Shown here piece after piece: positions 25,887 through 35,033 of a stretch of 45,677 bases of DNA (the stretch's first letter is position 1; each line of letters begins with the position of its first letter). The stretch is from Xanthobacteraceae bacterium (GTDB taxonomy: Bacteria > Pseudomonadota > Alphaproteobacteria > Rhizobiales > Xanthobacteraceae). Location of the stretch: the NCBI GenBank assembly GCA_028290465.1, contig JAQGJU010000059.1, positions 1 through 45,677 of the forward strand, read 5' to 3'. Under the pieces are notes generated by a model. That model had not been told where the DNA came from, did not search any database, and saw only the letters and a list, made by a program, of their open reading frames with translations. The position numbers and the translations under genes were made by a program.

Positions 25887-28235
25887 TTGACCGGAAAAAC
25901 AATCGGCGTCTCGGTCCCGAGGCTGGAAGACTTGCCGCTCGTTCGCGGAGCCGGCCGCTTCGTTGACGACATTCACCTGCCCGGAGCGTGGGAGGCGGCG
26001 TTCGTCCGGAGCACGCACGCTCATGCGCTGATCAAACACGTCGACACCGCTGCCGCCCTGGCGCTTCCGGGCGTGTATGGCGTCTTTGTGCTCGCCGACC
26101 TCCTGCCCCATGTTGCCACCCACCTGCTGGCCGTCGGCCTGCCCAGCCCCAGCTATCGGCAGATCGTCGACCGTCCGATTTTGGCGGGCGAAGAGGTCGT
26201 CTATGCCGGCGAACCGATTGCGGTCGTGATCGCGGACAATCGATATATCGCCGAAGATGCCGCCGGCCTGATCGAGGTCGATTACGAGCCCCTCCCCGCC
26301 GTCAGCGACATCAGGAACGCGCTCGACGAGGCCGCGCCACGGACCCATCGCAACGCGCCGCACAATCTCGTCGCCGAGATGCAACTGGCTTTCGGCGATG
26401 TGGACGCCGCATTCGCCAGCGCGCCGCGCACCAGATCGGAGCAGTTCTTCCTGCACCGTGGCGGCAGCCATTCGATGGAAGGACGCGGCCTTATCGCGTA
26501 TTTCGACAAGATCGATGGCATTCTGACCACGTATAATTCCACGCAGACGCCACACGCCGCCAAACGCCTTCTGTGCGATATTCTGCGCCTCGAGGACGAC
26601 AAGGTACGGGTGATCACACCTGACCTCGGCGGCGGCTTCGGCCCAAAACTGGTGTTTTATCAGGAAGAAGCCGTCGTCTGCCTGGCCGCGAAACTGCTCG
26701 GAAATCCGGTCAAATGGATCGAAGACCGCCGCGAGCATTTCATCTCGTCGGCCCAGGAACGCGATCAGCGCTGGGACGTCGAGATCGCCTACGATCATGA
26801 CGGCCTTATTCTCGGCGTCCGGGGTTTGGTATTGCATGACCACGGCGCCTATACGGCGCGCGGCGTCAACGTGCCTTACGGCTCACTGTCCGCCTTGCCG
26901 CTGGCCTACGAGGTCCCGACCTACCGGATGGGCGTGAAACTGGTGCTGACCAATACGGTGCCGGTGGCCCCGGTTCGGGGCGCCGGACAGCCGCAGGGCA
27001 TATTCGTCATCGAACGGCTGCTCGACATGATGGCGGATGAACTCGGCCTCGACCGGGCTGAGATCCGGCGACGCAATCTCGTTCCCGCCGAACAGATGCC
27101 GCGGACCAAACCCTTCGTCACCCGTGGCGGCATCAAGGTCGTGATGGATAGCGGCGACTATCCGGCCTCTCAGCAGCAGGCGCTGGACCGCGCCGACTGG
27201 GATGGTTTTCACAACCGGCAAGCCGCCGCGCGGACCGATGGACGCTATGTCGGTCTCGGCGTCGCCAATTACGTCGAGGGTACCGGTCGCGGACCCTATG
27301 AACCCGTCACCGTCCGCATTACCAATGCCGGCAAGGTTCAGGTTTCGTCCGGCGCGGTGGCGATGGGCCAGAGTACCAAGACCATGCTGGCGCAGATCGT
27401 CGCGGATCAGCTCGGCCACGACATGGACAATATCGCGGTCACCACCGGCGACACCGCCGCGACCACCCTCGGCTTCGGCGGCTTCAATAGCCGCCAAACA
27501 GTGCTGGCCGGTTCGTCCGCCCATGCGGCCGCGATCAAAATGCACGACAAGCTCATCAAGGTGAGCAGCGTATTGCTGGAAGTCGCAGAAGAGGACCTCG
27601 AGATTTATGGCAACCGGGTCCGGGTCAAGGGGTCCGACGCCGAGGTCAGTTTCGCCGCCATCCTCCAGGCGGTCAGCGGCATCCCGGGTTTCCGCCTGCC
27701 TGACAATATTTCACCCGGCCTGGAGTTTACCGAACAGGTCGTGATCGATCCGATGACCTATGCAAGCGGCTCCGCGGTCGCGGAGGTCGAGGTCGATATC
27801 GATACCGGCCATGTCGCCGTGCACCGCATCGTGTTCGCGCATGACTGCGGCCGCGTTCTCCATCCGCAGATTGTCGACGGGCAGGTGCTGGGCGGCATCA
27901 TGCACGGTCTCGGCAATGCGCTGTTCGAGCGCATGATCTATGACGAAAACGGCCAGCCGATCACAACGACTTTCGCCGACTATCTGTTGGCCGGCGCGGA
28001 CGAGACGCCAAACATGGAGCTGATCCATCTGTCGGCGCCGACCCCGTTGAACGCGCTCGGGATCAAGGGTGTCGGAGAATCCGGCGTGCTGCCGATTCCG
28101 GCCGCGGTCATTTCGGCCGTGGAGAACGCACTATCGCCGTTCGGTGTCAAAATCACCCAGGCGCCGATCTCTCCGCCCGAACTGGTCGCGCTGATCGTCG
28201 CGGCGCGAAACCGGCAGAGTGTTACTGCGTCCTAG
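25887..28235 (+). CDS. Orphan molybdenum hydroxylase large subunit (CoxL type)
   Basis: The product of about 782 residues is a second molybdopterin subunit: VSVPRLEDLPLVRGAGRF start, TPDLGGGFGPKLVFYQEE, PVRGAGQPQG as active-site loop, SSGAVAMGQSTKT, and GIKGVGESG holding the catalytic glutamate. The loop differs from those of the two other large subunits (TYRGPGR and TYRSPGR), so the substrate should differ. No FAD or 2Fe-2S subunit of its own is in the window; it probably uses those at 22142-23496, 99 bases upstream. The TTG at 25887 with GGAG before it is the best start; upstream residues look non-coding, and a TTG at 25824 opens the frame. Third-codon G and C are visibly richer than in the preceding gene. 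It converges on tctA, seven bases between the stops. Confidence 0.88.
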   Translation: MTGKTIGVSVPRLEDLPLVRGAGRFVDDIHLPGAWEAAFVRSTHAHALIKHVDTAAALALPGVYGVFVLADLLPHVATHLLAVGLPSPSYRQIVDRPILAGEEVVYAGEPIAVVIADNRYIAEDAAGLIEVDYEPLPAVSDIRNALDEAAPRTHRNAPHNLVAEMQLAFGDVDAAFASAPRTRSEQFFLHRGGSHSMEGRGLIAYFDKIDGILTTYNSTQTPHAAKRLLCDILRLEDDKVRVITPDLGGGFGPKLVFYQEEAVVCLAAKLLGNPVKWIEDRREHFISSAQERDQRWDVEIAYDHDGLILGVRGLVLHDHGAYTARGVNVPYGSLSALPLAYEVPTYRMGVKLVLTNTVPVAPVRGAGQPQGIFVIERLLDMMADELGLDRAEIRRRNLVPAEQMPRTKPFVTRGGIKVVMDSGDYPASQQQALDRADWDGFHNRQAAARTDGRYVGLGVANYVEGTGRGPYEPVTVRITNAGKVQVSSGAVAMGQSTKTMLAQIVADQLGHDMDNIAVTTGDTAATTLGFGGFNSRQTVLAGSSAHAAAIKMHDKLIKVSSVLLEVAEEDLEIYGNRVRVKGSDAEVSFAAILQAVSGIPGFRLPDNISPGLEFTEQVVIDPMTYASGSAVAEVEVDIDTGHVAVHRIVFAHDCGRVLHPQIVDGQVLGGIMHGLGNALFERMIYDENGQPITTTFADYLLAGADETPNMELIHLSAPTPLNALGIKGVGESGVLPIPAAVISAVENALSPFGVKITQAPISPPELVALIVAARNRQSVTAS

Positions 28236-28239
28236 GACG
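28228..28239. other. Palindrome over the stop codon of the orphan large subunit
   Basis: CGTCCTAGGACG is a perfect 12-base palindrome that includes the TAG stop at 28233-28235 and fills the gap to the convergent tctA stop. It may serve both genes as a weak stop signal, but no T run is seen. Confidence 0.4.
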
Positions 28240-28242
28240 TCA

Positions 28243-29742
28243 TTATTCGCGCAGCGCCTCTTCGCGCTTGCGCCGGATAAACGGGGCCGCGACCACCAGC
28301 AGCAGCAATGCCGAAATGATCAGAAAGCCGAGACTGATCGGCTCGGTCACCAATATCGACACGTCGCCACGCGACAACAGCAGCGTACGCCGCAGATTCT
28401 CTTCCATCATCGGGCCGAGTACGAAGCCCAGGATCAGCGGCGCCGGCTCGCAATCGAGCTTCAGGCACAGATAGCCAAACACCGCCGCGAAGGCCATGAC
28501 ATACATGTCGAACGGATTGCGGTTCACCGCATAGGTGCCGATGCAGCAAAACACAATAATCGCCGGGAACAGCAGTCGGTAGGGCACGCTCAGCAATTTT
28601 ACCCACAGTCCGACCAACGGCAGATTGAGGATCACCAGCATCAGATTGCCGATCCACATGCTGGCGATGATGCCCCAGAACATTTCCGGACGCTCATTCA
28701 TCACGCCCGGTCCTGGCGAGATGCCGTGAATCATCAACGCGCCGATCATCAGCGCCATGGTCGGATTCGACGGGATGCCGAGCGTCAGCATTGGGATGAA
28801 CGAGGTCTGCGCGCCAGCATTGTTGGCGGCTTCAGGCGCCGCGACGCCGCGAATATCGCCTTCGCCGAAATGGCGCGGGGGCTTGGCGACTTTCTTTTCC
28901 AGCGTGTAGGCGGCGAAGGCCGCCAATAGCGCGCCGCCGCCCGGCAATACGCCCAGGATCGAGCCCAGCGCCGTGCCCCGCAAGATTGACGGAGTTGAGA
29001 GTTTCAGATCCGCCCAGCTTGGCCAGATGCGACCGATCTCGTGCACCAGGCCGGCTTTCTCTTCGGTCTTCTGCAGATTGTAGGCGACGTCGGCAAGGCC
29101 GTAGATGCCCATCGACAACGCGACGAATTCGATGCCGTCGGCCAAGCCTCTGAAGTCGAAGGTGAAGCGTCTGATGCCGGAATTGATGTCGGTACCGGCG
29201 ATGCCCAGCAGCAGGCCGATCACCACCATGGCGATTGCCTTGACGACCGAGCCGCGCGCCAGAACGATCGCCGCGATCAGACCGCAGACCATCAGTGAAA
29301 AGTATTCGGACGGACCGAACTTCAACGCGACTGCGGCCAGTGGCGGCGCCGCGAAGCTGATCAACAGTGTTGACGTACAACCTGCAAAAAACGATCCGAT
29401 GGCCGCGATGCCCAGCGCGGGCCCGGCCCTGCCGAGCCCTGCCATCTTGTGGCCGTCGATGGTCGTCACCACCGACGAGGCTTCGCCCGGAATGTTGACC
29501 AGGATCGCGGTCGTCGAGCCGCCATATTGCGCACCGTAGTAGATGCCGGCGAGCATGATCAGAGCCGACTCCGGCGTCAGCGTGAACGAGATCGGCAGCA
29601 GCATCGCCACCGTGGTCACCGGACCGATACCGGGCAACACGCCGACCACCGTGCCGAGCAGCACGCCAATGAAACAATATCCAATGTTCTGAAGGCTCAG
29701 CGCGACATGGAAGCCGAGCGCGATATTGGAAAACACATCCAT
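28243..29742 (-). CDS. tctA: Tripartite tricarboxylate transporter, large membrane subunit TctA
   Basis: The product of 499 residues is the 12-helix permease of a tripartite tricarboxylate transporter (TTT). The repeated family blocks are visible: LLGTVVGVLPGIGPVTTVAMLLP near residue 25, GIYYGAQYGGSTTAILVNIPGEASSV, and the mirror block GSILGVLPGGGALLAAF near 270 with FIPMLTLGIPSNPTMALMIGALM. These glycine-proline motifs line the substrate path. The ATG at 29742 is two bases after the tctB stop, giving tight coupling; longer upstream starts run into tctB. Driven by the ion gradient, it imports the carboxylate captured by the receptor at 30279-31256. It is the only TctA in the window, for four receptors. 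Confidence 0.94.
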   Translation of the reverse strand: MDVFSNIALGFHVALSLQNIGYCFIGVLLGTVVGVLPGIGPVTTVAMLLPISFTLTPESALIMLAGIYYGAQYGGSTTAILVNIPGEASSVVTTIDGHKMAGLGRAGPALGIAAIGSFFAGCTSTLLISFAAPPLAAVALKFGPSEYFSLMVCGLIAAIVLARGSVVKAIAMVVIGLLLGIAGTDINSGIRRFTFDFRGLADGIEFVALSMGIYGLADVAYNLQKTEEKAGLVHEIGRIWPSWADLKLSTPSILRGTALGSILGVLPGGGALLAAFAAYTLEKKVAKPPRHFGEGDIRGVAAPEAANNAGAQTSFIPMLTLGIPSNPTMALMIGALMIHGISPGPGVMNERPEMFWGIIASMWIGNLMLVILNLPLVGLWVKLLSVPYRLLFPAIIVFCCIGTYAVNRNPFDMYVMAFAAVFGYLCLKLDCEPAPLILGFVLGPMMEENLRRTLLLSRGDVSILVTEPISLGFLIISALLLLVVAAPFIRRKREEALRE

Positions 29743-29744
29743 GG

Positions 29745-30191
29745 CTAAACCGTCGGCCAGATTGGCAGCGGCAGCTGCAGGGCGAACACGAACACAGCAA
29801 TCGCGAAGACGATCAATCCGACAGTCAAGGCCGTCAGTTCGAGCCACGTCGCGCTGCGCAGGCCTATGCCCAGTATGGCGATAACCAGCGCGACCGAAAT
29901 CACCAGCCCGGCCACTTCGATCAACAGCCCGAACAGAACGACCGAGAGGGCGGTGGTCAGAAGCGGACCGAGCCGCAACGCGTCGAGCTTCTCACCTTCC
30001 TTGACGAAAGACTGGCTGATGGTGATCGCGCCGAGAAATGCCAGCAAGACGCCGAGCGCGAGCGGAAAGTAGCCTGGTCCCATCTGGCCGGCGCGGCCGA
30101 GCGAATAGCCGCGCGACATGACGATCGCCACGACGGCGAAAGCCAGGAACATCAGTCCGGACCAGAACTCTTTTTCCGCCTTGATCTTCAT
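29745..30191 (-). CDS. tctB: Tripartite tricarboxylate transporter, small membrane subunit TctB
   Basis: The product of about 148 residues has four hydrophobic segments and the MGPGYFPLALGVLLAFLGA block near residue 40 that marks the TctB family. It pairs with TctA in the inner membrane. ATG 30191 is the usual family start (KIKAEKEFWSG); a GTG at 30206 would add five residues. It lies about 87 bases after the receptor gene stop and is followed by tctA with two bases between, so the order receptor-small-large (tctCBA) is classical. Confidence 0.92.
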   Translation of the reverse strand: MKIKAEKEFWSGLMFLAFAVVAIVMSRGYSLGRAGQMGPGYFPLALGVLLAFLGAITISQSFVKEGEKLDALRLGPLLTTALSVVLFGLLIEVAGLVISVALVIAILGIGLRSATWLELTALTVGLIVFAIAVFVFALQLPLPIWPTV

Positions 30192-30278
30192 CGCACCAAA
30201 TACCACGCAGAACTTTCAATCGCCTTGGCGGATTTAGATCCGTCGGACGGCAGATGGCAAACGCGCTGGGTGGCGACG

Positions 30279-31256
30279 TCAGTCATCCTTCTTGATCTTG
30301 CCTTCGACGATCACGGTCTTCCACTTCTCATACTCTCTCTTGAGAATAGTGGCCGCTTCGGCCGGCGTCGTGCCGCGTGGCTCGGCGCCGACTTTGGCAA
30401 AGGCCGTCTTCAAATCCGGCTTCGCCAGTACCGTCGTCAAGGCACCGGAAAGCTTGTCGCGGACATCCGCCGGCAGCCCGGCGGGTGCGAAAATGCCGAG
30501 CCAGAGATCAACCTCGAAACCGCTGGCGCCGGACTCCAGAACGGTCGGCAGATCCGGATAGACACTGTTGCGCTTGGCACCAGTCGTGGCGATAGCCTTC
30601 ACGCGGTTGTCCTTGGTGAATGGCAAAGCACCGGCGATGCTGCTGAACGAAAACTGGATCTTGCCGCTCATCATGTCGGTGTAGGACGCCGCGATGCCCT
30701 TATAGGGAATGTGCATCGCATCGGCGCCGGTGCGCTGCTTCAGCATCTCGCCCGACAGATGCGGCGTGGTGCCGATACCGGCCGAGGCGAAGTTGAGCTT
30801 GCCCGGATTGGCCTTGCCGTAGGCCGCGAGTTCGGCAAAATTTTTCACCGGCAGATCGGGCGCCACCACCAAGACCAGCGGAGACGAACTGACGATGGAT
30901 ACGATCTCCAACTGCTTGAAGAGATCATACGGCATGCTCGGCTGCAGCGTCGGGTTGATGACGATCGCCGGGTCCATGATTACCACCGAATAGCCGTCAG
31001 GCAGCGAGCGGGCCACGGTATCGGTACCGAGGATGCCACCTGCTCCCGGACGGTTCTCGGCGACGACCGCCTGCCCCATCGTCTCGGTCAGAGATTGCGC
31101 CAGGGTGCGGCCGATGTAATCGACCACTCCGCCCGGGCTGTAGGGCACAACCAGACGGATCGGCTTGTTCGGATAGCCTTGCGCGTAGGCTGTCGAGGCC
31201 ATCGGCGTCAGCAGCAAAGCGGCGAAGAGCGCAATAGCACGGACCGGTCGGTTCAT
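30279..31256 (-). CDS. tctC: Tripartite tricarboxylate transporter receptor TctC (Bug family)
   Basis: The 325-residue receptor has a Sec signal (AIALFAALLLTPMASTAYAQ), YPNKPIRLVVPYSPGGVVDYIGRTLAQSL, NRPGAGGILGTDTVA, KLNFASAGIGTTPHLSGEML and VYPDLPTVLESG. It is the first gene of the tctCBA unit and the receptor most likely to serve that permease. Between it and the GntR gene upstream lies a 57-base gap, so the regulator and transporter probably share a message. Ligand unknown. A (poly)carboxylate is the standard expectation for this class. Confidence 0.92.
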   Translation of the reverse strand: MNRPVRAIALFAALLLTPMASTAYAQGYPNKPIRLVVPYSPGGVVDYIGRTLAQSLTETMGQAVVAENRPGAGGILGTDTVARSLPDGYSVVIMDPAIVINPTLQPSMPYDLFKQLEIVSIVSSSPLVLVVAPDLPVKNFAELAAYGKANPGKLNFASAGIGTTPHLSGEMLKQRTGADAMHIPYKGIAASYTDMMSGKIQFSFSSIAGALPFTKDNRVKAIATTGAKRNSVYPDLPTVLESGASGFEVDLWLGIFAPAGLPADVRDKLSGALTTVLAKPDLKTAFAKVGAEPRGTTPAEAATILKREYEKWKTVIVEGKIKKDD

Positions 31257-31313
31257 CTCACCCTCTCATAAACGTGTTGTAAGAGCTTCAATTCGGCTCG
31301 CGACGGTCACTGA

Positions 31314-32084
31314 TCAAGGTGGGCTGATCGGTGTCTGCACGCTGAATTGATATTTGTCACCGTGAAACAGGACGGCGCCGTAAAGCACCGGAGTGTCTGA
31401 AGCCAAAAAGTAGGTGTGCTCGCTCGACAACAGATGCGAGCCACGCTTGACGCCGAGAATTCGCGCATATTCGGCCGTCGCCGCGATGCTGCGAATGGTG
31501 AGGCCGAACCGCGCCGGAAACTCACCGGCATAGTCCTTGATCAGCGAATAGATCGCCTTCTGCTTGAGCGCCTGCTGTGTCACCTGCCGGGAATAGGCCG
31601 ACGAGATGTAACGCTCCTCATACCCGAAGACCTCGCCTTCCAGCAGTCTCAGCCGCTTGATCTTCTCCACCGTTTGATCCGCCGGCAGTTGCAACGCCTC
31701 ACGTACCCGCAACGGCGCTTTGACAGTCGCCCGCTCAAGCAGTTCGAAGCGGACCGACCGATCGGTCGAGCGCATTTCGTCTTCGAACGCCCTCGACAGG
31801 TCATGGTCAAGGCGTTGCGGTGCAACAAACGTGCCGCGACCGCGGCCGCGGGTAATCAGGCCCTGGATCAAAAGATGCGCCATCGCCTGCCGGACCGTCG
31901 GGCGGCTGACCTTGAAATATTCCATGCACTCGGCTTCGGACGGCAGCGCCGCACCGACCAGCCGGGAATGCGAATTGCGGATAATCTCGACGAATTGCTC
32001 GGCCAACTGCATGTACAGCGGCACGTAGCTGTCAGGGCGGAGGCTGGACAACGCCTTGAGATTGACGCTGGCGGAAGAACTCAT
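31314..32084 (-). CDS. GntR-family (HutC type) transcription regulator
   Basis: The product of about 256 residues has an N-terminal winged helix (LYMQLAEQFVEIIR, then LPSEAECMEYFKVSRPTVRQAMAHLLIQGLITRGRGRGTFV) and a C-terminal UTRA effector domain (residues about 100-250), typical of HutC/FarR-type repressors that sense small metabolites such as acids and amino acids. It lies between a molybdenum hydroxylase large subunit and tctC on the same strand, and likely controls both. ATG 32084 is chosen because the alternative ATG at 32120 would encode a degenerate 8-base repeat as protein; neither has a strong ribosome site. It likely binds sites near the operon promoter at 36.1 kb or the repeat just before its own start. 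Confidence 0.88.
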   Translation of the reverse strand: MSSSASVNLKALSSLRPDSYVPLYMQLAEQFVEIIRNSHSRLVGAALPSEAECMEYFKVSRPTVRQAMAHLLIQGLITRGRGRGTFVAPQRLDHDLSRAFEDEMRSTDRSVRFELLERATVKAPLRVREALQLPADQTVEKIKRLRLLEGEVFGYEERYISSAYSRQVTQQALKQKAIYSLIKDYAGEFPARFGLTIRSIAATAEYARILGVKRGSHLLSSEHTYFLASDTPVLYGAVLFHGDKYQFSVQTPISPP

Positions 32085-32100
32085 CAGCTTAAATGTCCTA

Positions 32101-32132
32101 ACATTCTGACATTCCGACATGCTGGCATGATG
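32101..32132. repeat. Degenerate 8-base tandem repeat at the GntR gene start
   Basis: Four units in a row read acattctg, acattccg, acatgctg and gcatgatg. CATGC-TG-GCATG forms an inverted repeat at 32118-32129. It may be an autoregulatory operator, or simply the first codons of a longer GntR protein. Confidence 0.4.
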
Positions 32133-32144
32133 CCAATTCTCACG

Positions 32145-34499
32145 TCAATGGTCGGCTACGCTCAAAGACCTGTCTTTCGCTGCCGGGTTTTTGGGCGCGG
32201 CCGCCATCAGGACCATCAGCCGCGCCGGCGTCACCGGCAACGCGGTCACGGCACCCGAACACTGGATCGCATCGTCGATCGCTGACGCAATGGCGGCCCC
32301 GGCGCCGTTGACGCCGCCCTCCCCGGCCCCCTTGATGCCAAGCGGGTTTTTGGGGCTCGGCGCATCCTCGGTGAGAAGAACTTCGACCGCTGGAATCTCA
32401 TGCAAAGTGGGAATGAGATAATCGGCAAAGGTCACCGACAAGGGCTCGCCGCGGTCGTCATAGAGGAACTCTTCGAACAAGGCGCCGCCGAGACCTTGCG
32501 CCAGTCCGCCGACGAGTTGCCCCTCGACCATCATCGGATTGACGGCACGTCCGACATCGTAGGCGATCAGATAGCGTTCGACTTTCACCGCGAAAGTACT
32601 CGGATCAACTTTCACCAGCGCAATATGCACGCCGTAGGGATAGTTCATGTGCTCGGTGTGAAACCAACCCTCCGCGTTCAGCCCGCCGGGCGCATCCGTG
32701 CCGGACGGATGCGCGCTGATCCATGCCGAGATGTCGCCGAGCGCGACGCACGGGCTGAGGCGCTGATTCTTATGGCGGACCTCGCCGTCGGCGATCGTCA
32801 GATCGGCCCTGTCGGCCTGGAGCAGTTCGGCCGCGGCATCGAGCGCCCGGTCGCGAAGCTTCCAGGCCGCGACCTGCGTGGCGGATCCGGTCATCACGGT
32901 GGCGCGCGTCGCATGGGCGCCGATCCCGTTGGCGATGCGATTGGTCTGGCCGTGGATCACGCGAATGCGACGGTAATCGCAGCCCAGCGTGCCGGCGCAG
33001 ATCTGCGCGATGACGGTTTCGAAGCCTTGTCCCAGCGATGCACCGCCCGTGACGACCTCAATGTCACCCTGCGGATCGACCGAAATGAATACGCCGTCCT
33101 TCGGGCCCAAACCGCTCTTTTCGACGAACATCGACAGGCCAAGACCGACTAGTTCGCCATTGTGTCGGCGTTGCTCGACCTGCCGCAGCAATGCCGGCCA
33201 GCCGATGCGATCGAGCGCACGATCCAGCAGACCCGCATAATCGCCAGAGTCATAGATCACGTCGTCGCCCAGAGCCTGCAAGTCACGTTCGTAGGGCATC
33301 TCCGACTGGCTGATCAGATTGCGCCGCCGCACCTCGACACGATCGAGACCAAGCCGGCTCGCGACCGCATCCATCATCCGCTCGCGCACAAAAGTGCCTT
33401 CATAGCGACCGGGTGACCGGTAGGTCGCGCAGGGCGTCTTGTTGGTCAGCCGATAATGGCCGGCAATGCGATAGGCCGGAATGCGATACGGGCCCGGCAG
33501 CATCCCCGACACCATCTCGAGCACGCGGGCGCCGTGGGTGCGGACATAAGCACCCTGATCGTGAAAGAAAACGTCGTCGAGCCCGAGAATTTGGCCGCCG
33601 CGGTCGACCGCCGCCTTTATCCGGTGCCGCTGCTGGCGCGAATGATTGGTCGCGATCAGGTGCTCGCGGCGGTCCTCGATCCATTTGACCGGCTGCCCCA
33701 ACCGCAATGAAGCGAGGCAGACCAGCACATCCTCGGGATACAATTCGCCGCGGACGCCGAAACCGCCGCCGACATGACCTTCGAACAGGTGGATGGACGA
33801 CAGCGGCCGATCCAGCATCCGGGCCAACTGCTCGCGATTGCGATGTGGCACTTTCGCGGCGCCATGCAGTTCAATGATGTCGTTGACAGCGTCATGTCGG
33901 GCGATCGCCCCCCGGGTCTCGAGGGGAACGCCGGAATGACGACCGACCGATAAATCAAGCTCAACCACGGCATAGGCGGCGCCAAACGCCGCCTCGATGT
34001 CGCCATAGCCCTGTTTGACGACCATGGCCTCGGTCGAATGGCCGGGCGAAAATTCCGCCGTCACGTCGGCCGTCATGATGGACGGCCACTCCTCAAACTC
34101 GACGATGACCGCATCCGCGGCATCTTCGGCCCGATAGGCATCATCGGCGAACACTGCGGCCACGGGCTCGCCAACGTAGCGTACCACACCGTCCGCCAAG
34201 ACCGGCTGACGATACGGCTCCAATTGTTCGACGCGGGTATCGCGAAAGCCGATCGGTGGAATGTCGGCGATGTCCGCAACGGTCCATACCGCGACGACGC
34301 CGGGCATTTGCAGTGTGGCCGTCGTATCGATGGAAACGATACGTCCATGCGGCATCGACGAGCGCACGATCCGCATATGAAGCTGACCGGGAAACGACAC
34401 ATCCGCCGCGAACCGCCCCTGGCCGCGCACCAATGGCGGATCTTCCAGCCGGGCGACCGACTGGCCGATGACCGAAACATCGGGATCGAATTTAGCCAT
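32145..34499 (-). CDS. Molybdenum hydroxylase large subunit (CoxL type), set 2
   Basis: The 784-residue molybdopterin subunit has VIGQSVARLEDPPLVRGQGRF start, EGHVGGGFGVRGELYPEDV near residue 250, active-site loop TYRSPGRYEG near residue 365, GGASLGQGFETV and GIKGAGEGG with the catalytic glutamate. It is closer in loop and block sequence to set 1 (TYRGPGRFEG) than to the orphan (RGAGQPQG), suggesting paralogues acting on related substrates, for example successive ring positions. No CO dehydrogenase cysteine loop is present. It follows the 2Fe-2S subunit by six bases and precedes the GntR gene. Codons are strongly G/C ending. Confidence 0.93.
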   Translation of the reverse strand: MAKFDPDVSVIGQSVARLEDPPLVRGQGRFAADVSFPGQLHMRIVRSSMPHGRIVSIDTTATLQMPGVVAVWTVADIADIPPIGFRDTRVEQLEPYRQPVLADGVVRYVGEPVAAVFADDAYRAEDAADAVIVEFEEWPSIMTADVTAEFSPGHSTEAMVVKQGYGDIEAAFGAAYAVVELDLSVGRHSGVPLETRGAIARHDAVNDIIELHGAAKVPHRNREQLARMLDRPLSSIHLFEGHVGGGFGVRGELYPEDVLVCLASLRLGQPVKWIEDRREHLIATNHSRQQRHRIKAAVDRGGQILGLDDVFFHDQGAYVRTHGARVLEMVSGMLPGPYRIPAYRIAGHYRLTNKTPCATYRSPGRYEGTFVRERMMDAVASRLGLDRVEVRRRNLISQSEMPYERDLQALGDDVIYDSGDYAGLLDRALDRIGWPALLRQVEQRRHNGELVGLGLSMFVEKSGLGPKDGVFISVDPQGDIEVVTGGASLGQGFETVIAQICAGTLGCDYRRIRVIHGQTNRIANGIGAHATRATVMTGSATQVAAWKLRDRALDAAAELLQADRADLTIADGEVRHKNQRLSPCVALGDISAWISAHPSGTDAPGGLNAEGWFHTEHMNYPYGVHIALVKVDPSTFAVKVERYLIAYDVGRAVNPMMVEGQLVGGLAQGLGGALFEEFLYDDRGEPLSVTFADYLIPTLHEIPAVEVLLTEDAPSPKNPLGIKGAGEGGVNGAGAAIASAIDDAIQCSGAVTALPVTPARLMVLMAAAPKNPAAKDRSLSVADH

Positions 34500-34505
34500 C
34501 TCTTG

Positions 34506-35033
34506 TCATGCGTCGGCCGGACGAAGCGTTGCAGTCTCCGGCATTGGCGACGTCAATTGCTTCATCCGGTCCGCCCCCGCCCGGGCGGCCAGAATGATGT
34601 TCTGATAGCCGGTGCAGCGGCACAGATTGGACGACAGTACGTCCCGAAGTTCTGCGTCTGTCAGATCGGGATTGGTTTCCAGCGCTCCAGTGAGCAGCAT
34701 CAGGAAGCCGGGCGTACAGAATCCGCATTGCAGCGCATGATGATCCATGAAGGCCTGCTGCAACGCGTGCAGCGTATCGCCTTGCGATAGCCCCTCGACA
34801 GTGCGAATTTTGGCGCCTTGGGCCTGTATGGCAAACATCAGGCACGCCCGGACCGGTTCGCCATCCACCAGGACATTGCACGTGCCGCAGACGCCATGCT
34901 CGCAGCCGAGATGCGTGCCGGTCAGCCCGCACTGGTGGCGGATAACATCGGCTAAGGTGTAACGCGGCTCGACGCTGACCCGGTATTCGGTTTCATTGAT
35001 GGTCAACGAAATGTCGACAAGCGACTCGCTCAT
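34506..35033 (-). CDS. Molybdenum hydroxylase 2Fe-2S subunit (CoxS type), set 2
   Basis: The 175-residue product has both cluster motifs: Cys44, 49, 52 and 64 (GCEHGVCGTC and ACL) and Cys103, 106, 138 and 140 (QCGFCTPGF and NLCRCTGY). It starts with an ATGA overlap on the FAD subunit gene and ends six bases before the large subunit. A tail of about 30 residues after the last cluster (MKQLTSPMPETATLRPADA) is longer than in set 1 and of unknown use. Confidence 0.95.
   Translation of the reverse strand: MSESLVDISLTINETEYRVSVEPRYTLADVIRHQCGLTGTHLGCEHGVCGTCNVLVDGEPVRACLMFAIQAQGAKIRTVEGLSQGDTLHALQQAFMDHHALQCGFCTPGFLMLLTGALETNPDLTDAELRDVLSSNLCRCTGYQNIILAARAGADRMKQLTSPMPETATLRPADA

Noticed and set aside
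20672-28235. Furan-2,5-dicarboxylate/furoate pathway (Hmf type) as the explanation of UbiD plus molybdenum hydroxylase
   Set aside because: Kept as an alternative only: no crotonase-type furoyl-CoA hydrolase is visible, and the imidase-like, amidase and TcuA genes are not explained by it.
23493-34499. Reading the three large subunits as carbon monoxide dehydrogenase (CoxL)
   Set aside because: None has the AYRCSFR copper-molybdenum loop with cysteine; loops are TYRGPGR, RGAGQPQG and TYRSPGR, so CO oxidation is unlikely.
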